From: an uncultured Hyphomonadaceae bacterium
Lineage (GTDB): Bacteria > Pseudomonadota > Alphaproteobacteria > Caulobacterales > Hyphomonadaceae
Reading direction: 5' to 3'
NCBI GenBank assembly: GCA_937873805.1
Contig: CALMWO010000017.1
Location: 1-5,744, forward strand
Length of the DNA stretch: 5,744 bases
Both the position numbers and the translations under genes were made by a program. Position 1 is the stretch's first letter. Every line of letters begins with the position of its first letter. A model generated the notes under the pieces. It worked only from the letters and a program-made list of their open reading frames with translations. It did not search any database and was not told where the DNA came from. Of the stretch, positions 1 through 4,708 are shown piece after piece.

Positions 1-480
1 ATGGCTGGCCTCGGGCAGGATCACCAGGGTCGAGCCGGGGATCAGCGACGCGATGTGACCATCAGGCCCCATGCCGAGCAGGCAGATGTCGAACGGCATG
101 ATCGGCGCGATGCGCTTCTCAGCGGTGGCTGCGCCGCCAGAAGCCTTGGCGTGATTGGTCTTGAACGGCACGAAGGTGGCGACGGCGGCGCGGCGACGCA
201 TCAGCGTGTCGCGGATCAGGAATTCGTTCGAGGCGGGATCTTCCGGATGCACCCAGCGCTCGTCGGTGAGGGTGAGCGAGACCTTCTCCCAGTTGATCGG
301 AACGTTGGAGAGCGCGTCGTAGAGCGGGCCCGGTGTTGTGCCGCCAGCGAGCGCCATCGAAGCCTTGCGGCGTTTCTTGATGATGTCGGCCAGCCTGTCG
401 GCAAAGTCCTGGCATGCGCCGGCGTAAAGACGCCTGCGATCAGGAAAGAAGGTTTCCTCGTGAGTGACGGTCGCGCTCAT
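1..480 (-). CDS. pgl: 6-phosphogluconolactonase, 3'-truncated by the window edge
   Basis: Hydrolyses 6-phosphoglucono-delta-lactone to 6-phosphogluconate in the cytoplasm, the second step of the oxidative pentose phosphate and Entner-Doudoroff routes. The 160 visible residues start MSATVTHEETFF. They contain the sugar-phosphate binding motif GGTTPGPLYDAL at about residues 46-57, TDERWV near 72-77, and a SNE motif shortly after. Near residue 137 is LGMGPDGHIASLIPG, the family's signature (usually LGMGEDGHTASLFPG) with the conserved DGH. The family is usually about 230-250 residues, so roughly the last third lies beyond the left edge. The ATG at 478-480 is 3 bases after the zwf stop. No good Shine-Dalgarno sequence precedes it, which suggests translational coupling to zwf in one operon. 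The assignment rests on motif recognition by eye and is secure; the missing C-terminus cannot be judged. Confidence 0.95.
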   Translation of the reverse strand, partial: MSATVTHEETFFPDRRRLYAGACQDFADRLADIIKKRRKASMALAGGTTPGPLYDALSNVPINWEKVSLTLTDERWVHPEDPASNEFLIRDTLMRRRAAVATFVPFKTNHAKASGGAATAEKRIAPIMPFDICLLGMGPDGHIASLIPGSTLVILPEASH

Positions 481-483
481 TGG

Positions 484-1935
484 CTATTCATACCAGCTAT
501 GGCCATTGCGTTCGGTAAGGGCGAAGGCGCCGGCAGGTCCCCAGCTTCCAGACTGGTAGGGCGCGGGCTTGATGCCGGTGCGCGCCCAGCCTTCGATGAT
601 GCGGTCGATCCAGACCCACGCGGCTTCCGCTTCATCGCGGCGCACGAACAGGGTTGAGTTGTCGGAGATGGCTTCGAGCAGCAGGCGTTCGTAGGCGATG
701 CGACGGCGCTTCTCGCCCTTGAAGGCATCGAGCAGGGAGAGGTTGAGCGTGAGGGGCTGCAGCTCATAGCCGCCCTGCGTGAGCGAGGGCGTCTTGTTCA
801 TGATGGTCAGCGCGATCGACTCTTCTGGTTGCAGGGTGATGGTCAGGCGGTTGGCCATCAGCGGGCTGCCGTTGAAGATCGAGTGCGGCACGTCACGGAA
901 CTGGATGACGATCTGCGATGTGCGGGTCGGCAGGCGCTTGCCCGTGCGCAGGTAGAAGGGAACGCCGGCCCAGCGCCAGTTGTCGACATGGGCGCAGAGC
1001 GCGACGAAGGTTTCGGTGTCGGACGGCTTGCCGCCTTCCTCCTCGGTGTAGGCCGGCACGCTTTTGCCGTCGGTCACGCCGCGCGTGTACTGGCCGCGCA
1101 CGGTCTTCTCACGCAGTTCGGAATCGCGGATCGGGCGGAGCGAGCGAAGGACCTTCACCTTCTCGCCGCGCACGGACTCAGGGCGCAGGTTCGAGGGCGG
1201 CTCCATCGCGATGAGGCAGAGCAGCTGCAGGATATGGTTCTGCACCATGTCGCGCGTTGCGCCGTACTCGTCGTAATAGCCGAAGCGGCCTTCGACGCCG
1301 AGCGTCTCTGCGACGGTGATCTGCACGTGGTCGATCGTGTGGCGGTTCCACAAGGGCTCGAACAGCGCATTGCCGAAGCGGAGCGCGATGAGGTTCTGGA
1401 CCGTTTCCTTGCCGAGATAGTGGTCGATGCGGAAGGTGCGGTTCTCGCTGAAGTGCTCGGCGATGGCGGCGTTGATCTGCTCGCACGTTGCCCAGCTTTT
1501 GCCGATCGGCTTCTCGACAATGACGCGGTTCGGATCGTTGGTGAGGTTCTCGGCCGCGAGCCCCTTCACGATCGGAATGTAGAGAGCAGGCGAGGTCGAC
1601 AGGTAGAACAGCGCGCCGCCCTCCGTGCCTTCGAGGCGCTGTTTCAGCGTGGCGTAGCTTTTGGGATCGGTGGCGTCGCCGGGCGAGTAGACGAGGCGCT
1701 TGGCGAATGTGTCCCAGGCGTCTTGTGAGAAGAAGGCGCCGGCCCGTTCGCGGACCCAGCCCTCGACATCCTTCCGGAACTCTTCGTCGGTGTGGTCTGA
1801 CCTAGCGGCGCCCACAATCCTGATGCGGCTGGGCAAGAGACCGTCGGCATCGAGAAAGTACAGGGACGGGAACAGCATCCGCCGGGCAAGGTCGCCCGTC
1901 GCGCCAAAGATTACAAAAGCCCCCGGAGCCGTCAT
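484..1935 (-). CDS. zwf: Glucose-6-phosphate 1-dehydrogenase
   Basis: Oxidises glucose-6-phosphate to 6-phosphoglucono-delta-lactone with NAD(P)+ reduction; cytoplasmic entry enzyme of the oxidative pentose phosphate and Entner-Doudoroff pathways. At 483 residues it matches the usual bacterial length of about 490. The N-terminal Rossmann fold carries the nucleotide loop GATGDLARR at residues 11-19. EKPIG (141-145) is the conserved lysine motif. RIDHYLGKE (169-177) is the active-site signature with Asp171 and His172. QNHILQ (232-237) holds a second conserved histidine. WAGVPFYLRTGKRL (322-335) is the conserved C-terminal-domain segment. The ATG at 1933-1935 is supported by the adjacent GATG fold and by a TGAGGTT ribosome site. 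It is the first gene of an operon running into pgl. No obvious defect or frameshift is visible. Confidence 0.98.
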   Translation of the reverse strand: MTAPGAFVIFGATGDLARRMLFPSLYFLDADGLLPSRIRIVGAARSDHTDEEFRKDVEGWVRERAGAFFSQDAWDTFAKRLVYSPGDATDPKSYATLKQRLEGTEGGALFYLSTSPALYIPIVKGLAAENLTNDPNRVIVEKPIGKSWATCEQINAAIAEHFSENRTFRIDHYLGKETVQNLIALRFGNALFEPLWNRHTIDHVQITVAETLGVEGRFGYYDEYGATRDMVQNHILQLLCLIAMEPPSNLRPESVRGEKVKVLRSLRPIRDSELREKTVRGQYTRGVTDGKSVPAYTEEEGGKPSDTETFVALCAHVDNWRWAGVPFYLRTGKRLPTRTSQIVIQFRDVPHSIFNGSPLMANRLTITLQPEESIALTIMNKTPSLTQGGYELQPLTLNLSLLDAFKGEKRRRIAYERLLLEAISDNSTLFVRRDEAEAAWVWIDRIIEGWARTGIKPAPYQSGSWGPAGAFALTERNGHSWYE

Positions 1936-1940
1936 TTCCG

Positions 1941-1947
1941 AACCTCA
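1941..1947 (-). promoter_or_regulatory. Ribosome binding site of zwf
   Basis: On the minus strand TGAGGTT lies 5 bases upstream of the zwf ATG; its GAGG core complements the 16S rRNA tail. It fixes the start at 1935, with the Rossmann GATGD loop beginning at residue 11. Confidence 0.7.
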
Positions 1948-2015
1948 GAGCCGCATGCCCGACCGGTCAAGCAGAATTGCGCGAGAGGGGTATCAATACA
2001 ATCAACGGACGAGAC

Positions 2016-2037
2016 GGTACGGACTGTTTCGCGTACC
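2016..2037. promoter_or_regulatory. Inverted repeat upstream of zwf, candidate operator
   Basis: GGTACG (2016-2021) and CGTACC (2032-2037) are perfect 6-base inverted arms with a 10-base spacer. The repeat sits about 80 bases upstream of the zwf start, in the region where its promoter should be. The arms are 16 bases apart centre to centre, which would suit a dimeric regulator. I could not find a convincing -35/-10 pair for zwf here, so the role is inferred from position and symmetry only. A chance repeat is possible. Confidence 0.3.
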
Positions 2038-2054
2038 CGAAGCCGGAATTCCCT

Positions 2055-2073
2055 GCAACTTAGTCGCAGTTGC
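2055..2073. repeat. Inverted repeat GCAACT-N7-AGTTGC between zwf and tRNA-Gly
   Basis: Two perfect 6-base arms, GCAACT (2055-2060) and AGTTGC (2068-2073), flank a 7-base centre. The repeat lies about 120 bases upstream of zwf on one strand and about 50 bases upstream of the tRNA on the other, so it could be an operator for either transcript or a weak hairpin. No U-tract follows on either strand, so a terminator is unlikely. The function is not known. Confidence 0.25.
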
Positions 2074-2125
2074 TTCAATTTGCGTGGGCGTTAGTTGAGT
2101 TTCGCGTTAAAAGCCTTCCTGGGGC

Positions 2126-2199
2126 GCGGGTGTAGCTCAATGGTAGAGCAGAAGCTTCCCAAGCTTACGACGAGGGTTCGATTCCCTTCACCCGCTCCA
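2126..2199 (+). tRNA. tRNA-Gly, anticodon CCC
   Basis: Decodes GGG glycine codons. Folding by hand gives the full cloverleaf. The acceptor stem is GCGGGTG pairing perfectly with CACCCGC. The D arm is GCTC/GAGC around AATGGTA. The anticodon loop is TTCCCAA with CCC at 2158-2160. A 4-base variable region is followed by the T arm GAGGG/CCCTT around TTCGATT, a discriminator T and an encoded CCA (2197-2199), giving 74 bases. The anticodon stem GAAGC/GCTTA has four pairs plus a G-A mismatch at its outer end (positions 27-43). The loop and acceptor resemble the E. coli tRNA-Gly(CCC) as I remember it. Its promoter was not identified. Confidence 0.97.
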
Positions 2200-2245
2200 A
2201 ATCTTACAGTCGAGTGCGACACTTCAACCCGCCGCTACTGCACTT

Positions 2246-2270
2246 CGGGCAGGATGTACTGTCCGGTTTC
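2246..2270 (+). terminator. Weak terminator-like stem-loop after tRNA-Gly
   Basis: CGGGCAG (2246-2252) pairs with CTGTCCG (2259-2265), including one G-T wobble, around a 6-base loop GATGTA. It is followed by only a short T tract (TTTC). It sits about 47 bases past the tRNA 3' end, a reasonable place for transcription to stop. The poor U-tract keeps confidence low. Confidence 0.35.
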
Positions 2271-2303
2271 TCCAAAATCGTTGATTCTTAAGAACAAGAC
2301 GGC

Positions 2304-2321
2304 CGTTTTTAACAAAAAACG
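2304..2321. repeat. AT-rich hairpin CGTTTTT-AACA-AAAAACG
   Basis: Perfect 7-base inverted arms with a 4-base loop. The stem is mostly A-T, so it would be weak as RNA. On either strand it could add to termination or be a regulatory site upstream of the MarR gene. The function is unknown. Confidence 0.3.
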
Positions 2322-2403
2322 CCTTCGGTTTAACTTCGACGACCGGTACTTAAGTCTGGCAGCGCGGCTTGGTTGTTCGAAATTTACCTACGCTGCGCGC
2401 ACG

Positions 2404-2434
2404 TTGACATATGTGAAACCTATCTGAGTGCTAG
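2404..2434 (+). promoter_or_regulatory. Candidate promoter with overlapping near-palindrome upstream of the MarR gene
   Basis: TTGACA at 2404-2409 is a perfect -35 consensus. The matching -10 is poor: only AGTGCT or GTGCTA fall at 17-18 bases. The -35 overlaps a near-palindrome, TTGACATATGTGAA (2404-2417), with a perfect ACATATGT core and one mismatch in the outer arms. MarR proteins commonly bind palindromes at or beside their own promoter, so this is a plausible autoregulatory operator. Function is inferred from position and symmetry. Confidence 0.35.
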
Positions 2435-2520
2435 TGGCTATGAACGGCTAGGGGGGCGTGGGATGAAGGGTGGCGCCCTCTCACGAAACTAGCTGGGCTT
2501 CGACGAGGGATTTCAGGACT

Positions 2521-2928
2521 ATGGACGCCAGTGTTGTTGCGCGCTTGCTCGAGCAAACTGCTCGTGCGGTTTATGAAGCGAGAGGCCCCAAGGCCATTCA
2601 TGCAGGCCAGTGGGCCGTGCTTCGCTACCTTGCCAGGGCAGGACGCCAGGCACGAACGGTTGGCGGTGTTGCCACATATTTAGGCGTTACGCATGCGCCG
2701 GCTTCGCGAGCTGTCGCATCGCTGGCGCGCAAGGATCTCGTGACGGTGAAAGCCGATGCCGAGGATCGCCGCATTCGCCGCATCGACCTCACCCCCGCTG
2801 GCAAGGCGCTGCTGGATCATGACCCTGTGCATCGCCTGACTGCGGCGATCGAGGCGCTCAGCTCCGACCAGCAGAAAGATTTCGCCACGACGCTTGAGGC
2901 GCTCTACGGGCGGCTCGTTAAGGCGTAA
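2521..2928 (+). CDS. MarR-family transcriptional regulator
   Basis: A 135-residue winged-helix DNA-binding protein, expected to be a dimeric repressor of nearby genes. Residues 1-40 form the leading helices (LLEQTARAVYEARG, then QWAVLRYLARAG). VGGVATYLGVTHAPASRAVASLARKDLV (about 48-74) is the helix-turn-helix. DAEDRRIRRIDLTPAGKALL (79-98) is the characteristic MarR wing with the DxxDRR and LTPAGK pattern. The C-terminal helix (about 105-134) would complete the dimer. The ATG at 2521 is chosen because the domain begins right after it and GAGGGA lies 10 bases upstream. A GTG at 2470 would add 17 unremarkable residues and cannot be ruled out. The protein has no cysteine. It is followed after 11 bases by a methionine sulfoxide reductase gene, so the two are probably cotranscribed. 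The ligand and targets are unknown. Confidence 0.88.
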   Translation: MDASVVARLLEQTARAVYEARGPKAIHAGQWAVLRYLARAGRQARTVGGVATYLGVTHAPASRAVASLARKDLVTVKADAEDRRIRRIDLTPAGKALLDHDPVHRLTAAIEALSSDQQKDFATTLEALYGRLVKA

Positions 2929-2939
2929 GACGTTTCCCC

Positions 2940-3434
2940 ATGGCCGAGCAGGGGATTGCATACTCCGCAGACAAGGCGACCGCCTATCGTCAGCTCGCTG
3001 ACGAGATCGCGGCTGTGGTCGCCGGTGAAACATCGCGCACGGCGCGCTATGCGACGACCGTGTCGCTGCTGAAAGCTGCGTTCGGCGAACGGTTCTTCTG
3101 GTGCGGCTTTTACGAGGTTGATCCGCGCAAGGAGCGCGAACTTGTCGTCGGCCCCTATCAGGGCACGCTCGGCTGCCTGCGCATACCCTTTGCCAAGGGC
3201 GTATGCGGTGCGTGCGCGACGGCGCGCGAGACGATCATCGTGCCGGATGTGCATGTCTTTCCCGGGCACATCGCTTGTGACTCTGTTTCCAATTCGGAAA
3301 TCGTCGTGCCGGTGTTCGATACGAATGGCGCGCTGGTTTCCGTGCTGGATGTGGATTCCACATCGTTTGCGGCTTTTGACGAGATCGATGCACGCGGACT
3401 TGAGGCCGCGTGCCGCGCCATGATGGCAGGCTAG
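2940..3434 (+). CDS. msrC: Free methionine-(R)-sulfoxide reductase, GAF-domain (fRMsr/MsrC type)
   Basis: Reduces free L-methionine-(R)-S-oxide to methionine, using electrons from thioredoxin or similar donors (EC 1.8.4.14); cytoplasmic oxidative-damage repair. The 164-residue protein is one GAF domain with the family hallmarks FFWCGFYEVD (52-61), GPYQGTLGCLRI (71-82), KGVCGACA (86-93), DVHVFPGHIACDSVSNSEIVVPV (103-125), VLDVDS (135-140) and FDEIDARGLEA (146-156). Cys79, Cys89 and Cys113 show the same spacing (10 and 24 residues) as the catalytic and resolving cysteines of E. coli fRMsr (84, 94, 118, from memory), so it should be active. The ATG at 2940 lies 11 bases after the MarR stop and lacks a good Shine-Dalgarno sequence, suggesting coupled translation. 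Its stop overlaps the convergent cystatin gene by 4 bases. Confidence 0.94.
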   Translation: MAEQGIAYSADKATAYRQLADEIAAVVAGETSRTARYATTVSLLKAAFGERFFWCGFYEVDPRKERELVVGPYQGTLGCLRIPFAKGVCGACATARETIIVPDVHVFPGHIACDSVSNSEIVVPVFDTNGALVSVLDVDSTSFAAFDEIDARGLEAACRAMMAG

Positions 3435-3799
3435 GCCAGTTTCTCGAAACTGGTGACTGACATTCCGCCCTGCAGGTTGCGGAAGACGATGACTCGGTAG
3501 GCCGCGCCGCCTGTCATGATGATCGTGAAGCGGTAGTTGAGGCCAGCGACGACCTGCGTTTCAGCGCTGACCTTGTCGACAAGCGCGCGCGTCGGATTGC
3601 GCGTGTAGATCTCGTTGACTGCAATGGCCTGAGCCGCTTTCACGCCTTCATCGGCAAGGTTGGATGCGCCATAGCCGCCGACGATCATCGGCGGAGGCGT
3701 GGCTTGCGCCGCTTCCGGCGGGGGCGTTTCAGACGCCGGAGCAGTGGTGCAGGCGCCCAACGCCGCACCAAATGAAATGAAAAGCATGGCAAGCCGCAT
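3431..3799 (-). CDS. Cystatin-like domain lipoprotein
   Basis: A 122-residue predicted lipoprotein that may inhibit papain-type cysteine proteases. The signal peptide MRLAMLFISFGAALGAC ends in a lipobox LGAC with Cys17. A Pro/Ala-rich linker (18-38) leads to the domain. The domain opens with GGYGA (41-45), then a helix, ADEGVKAAQAIAVNEI (49-64). It contains QVVAG (82-86), the exact QxVxG first inhibitory loop of cystatins, in the context QVVAGLNYRFTI. A later strand YRVIVFRNLQGG (101-112) resembles the VFQSLP region of stefins as I recall it. The second-loop Pro-Trp or Leu-Pro is not present. The start at 3799 is favoured over a GTG at 3817 because GGGAGA lies 5 bases upstream and the signal peptide then has normal length. 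It is the last of three minus-strand genes. Domain call likely; inhibitory activity is inferred. Confidence 0.82.
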   Translation of the reverse strand: MRLAMLFISFGAALGACTTAPASETPPPEAAQATPPPMIVGGYGASNLADEGVKAAQAIAVNEIYTRNPTRALVDKVSAETQVVAGLNYRFTIIMTGGAAYRVIVFRNLQGGMSVTSFEKLA

Positions 3800-3804
3800 G
3801 TCGA

Positions 3805-3810
3805 TCTCCC
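3805..3810 (-). promoter_or_regulatory. Ribosome binding site of the cystatin-like lipoprotein gene
   Basis: On the minus strand GGGAGA lies 5 bases before the ATG at 3797-3799. It decides for this start over the upstream GTG at 3815-3817, which would place charged residues (TREID) ahead of the signal peptide. Confidence 0.65.
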
Positions 3811-3816
3811 GCGTCA

Positions 3817-3844
3817 CGCCAGCATACTACGCCCGCTCCTGGCG
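3817..3844. repeat. Inverted repeat between the two lipoprotein genes
   Basis: CGCCAG (3817-3822) and CTGGCG (3839-3844) are perfect inverted arms with a 16-base spacer, inside the 63-base gap upstream of the cystatin-like gene. It could be an operator or an intercistronic mRNA hairpin. There is no U-tract, so a terminator is unlikely. The long loop makes chance plausible. Confidence 0.25.
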
Positions 3845-3862
3845 CAGCGATATTGCGATTTG

Positions 3863-4636
3863 TCAGTTCACTTTCGTCCACACGCTGTCGGCGCCCTTGC
3901 GATAGAAGGTGAAGCTTGCCGGATCCCAGATCGGCGTGTCCTGGCCCAGCATGTGGAAGAGGGCGTGGTGGTCGCGACCCTCCCAGAAGCCGATGCCATC
4001 GAGCGAGACTCCGTTAGGCCCGCATGCGTCCCACGGTTCGTCGGGATAGAGCGCGTCCAGTTCCGCCTTGAGTTCTGCATTCGGTCCGAGTTCGAAAGCC
4101 CGACCGGCAACCGTGTAACCCGCCAGCGGCTTGATCTCGCAGCGCGGGCGCTGGGCGGGATCGGCCTTGGACAATGTATGCATCGCGGCCTGCTCTGCTG
4201 TCTCGCCGATGAGGAGCGGAATAACCTCCAGCGCAAAGCCGAAGTCCTCAGCCGGCATCGAGGCCAGGCGTGTCTTCAGATAGCTGGGCTCATGCGCGTA
4301 GCTTGCCTGATACGTGTAGGTGGTCTTGTCCCAGCCTTCGCCTGAGCAATCCTGCGCGCGGAAGACCAGCGCCTCGTCGGGGTAGGTCTCGACTTCCTCC
4401 GTGCGCCAGACGCAGCGCGGGCCGAAGGTTTCGGCCTTGGGATCGATTGCGAGGAAGAGAGACGCATTGCCGTCGCTGCACAGACCGGTGATCGGCAGCG
4501 GTGAGCCAGTCGCGCAGGCGACGACTGCGGACGCTTTGTCTGCAGGCGCATCGGATGATTGCGGGCTGCAGGCCACAGTCAGCGCGAGCAGGGCGCACGG
4601 CAGCAGCGCGCGATTGCGCAGGATCAGCGATGTCAT
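3863..4636 (-). CDS. Cysteine-rich lipoprotein of unknown function
   Basis: I do not recognise a family. The 257-residue protein starts MTSLILRNRALLPCALLALTVAC with a lipobox LTVAC, so Cys23 should be lipidated and the protein anchored in the envelope. A short Ser/Ala/Asp-rich linker follows. The mature part holds six further cysteines (41, 53, 75, 97, 166, 205), an even number that would suit three disulfides in the periplasm. It is rich in aromatic residues, for example TYTYQASYAHEPSYL (106-120) and a C-terminal block IGFWEG...SFTFYRKGADSVWTKV. No transmembrane segment is seen after the signal. The start at 4636 is chosen over a GTG at 4687 because AGGGA lies 8 bases upstream and the signal peptide then begins normally. 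It lies 72 bases after the PqaA-like gene and 63 bases before the cystatin-like gene, all on the same strand. Confidence 0.8.
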   Translation of the reverse strand: MTSLILRNRALLPCALLALTVACSPQSSDAPADKASAVVACATGSPLPITGLCSDGNASLFLAIDPKAETFGPRCVWRTEEVETYPDEALVFRAQDCSGEGWDKTTYTYQASYAHEPSYLKTRLASMPAEDFGFALEVIPLLIGETAEQAAMHTLSKADPAQRPRCEIKPLAGYTVAGRAFELGPNAELKAELDALYPDEPWDACGPNGVSLDGIGFWEGRDHHALFHMLGQDTPIWDPASFTFYRKGADSVWTKVN

Positions 4637-4644
4637 CGTCGTCG

Positions 4645-4649
4645 TCCCT
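4645..4649 (-). promoter_or_regulatory. Ribosome binding site of the cysteine-rich lipoprotein gene
   Basis: On the minus strand AGGGA lies 8 bases before the ATG at 4634-4636. It supports this start rather than the GTG 51 bases upstream, which would add 17 residues ahead of the signal peptide. Confidence 0.6.
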
Positions 4650-4661
4650 GTTGTCGCCGCG

Positions 4662-4689
4662 AGCCTAGCGTGGTTCGCCCACGTCACAA
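4662..4689 (-). promoter_or_regulatory. Weak promoter candidate for the cysteine-rich lipoprotein gene
   Basis: Read on the minus strand, TTGTGA (4684-4689) and TAGGCT (4662-4667) are 16 bases apart. The spacer contains a perfect inverted repeat CGTGG-GCGAA-CCACG (4669-4683). The boxes match consensus only partly. If real, the lipoprotein could be transcribed apart from the PqaA-like gene, with the repeat as an operator between the boxes. Confidence 0.25.
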
Positions 4690-4708
4690 GATGATCGGAG
4701 CGCCGGTA

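Larger units (their letters stand above)
2200..2520. other. Gene-free stretch between tRNA-Gly and the MarR gene
   Basis: No convincing coding region is seen in this stretch of about 320 bases. An open frame runs through it from inside the tRNA, but the translation has no recognisable features. The stretch contains a weak terminator-like stem-loop (2246-2265), a 10-base palindrome TTCTTAAGAA (2285-2294), an AT-rich hairpin (2304-2321) and a promoter/operator candidate (from 2404). The middle part looks more AT-rich than the flanking genes. A small RNA cannot be excluded from sequence alone. Confidence 0.5.

Noticed and set aside
1..657. Plus-strand open frame of 218 residues
   Set aside because: It is antisense to pgl and the end of zwf, both firmly identified, and its translation shows only GC-driven Arg/Gly/Ala-rich sequence with no motif.
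829..1728. Plus-strand open frame of 299 residues
   Set aside because: It lies wholly antisense to zwf in a shadow frame. Length alone is expected in GC-rich DNA opposite a real gene, and no domain or ribosome site was seen.
2126..2199. tRNA-Gly as an integration site of a mobile element
   Set aside because: No integrase, no duplicated tRNA 3' end and no transposase within the window; neighbours are ordinary chromosomal genes.
2095..2427. Plus-strand open frame of 110 residues across the tRNA
   Set aside because: It reads through the whole tRNA-Gly gene and an AT-richer noncoding stretch. The translation has no recognisable feature.
3860..4345. Plus-strand open frame of 161 residues
   Set aside because: Antisense to the cysteine-rich lipoprotein gene, which has a proper signal peptide, lipobox and ribosome site.
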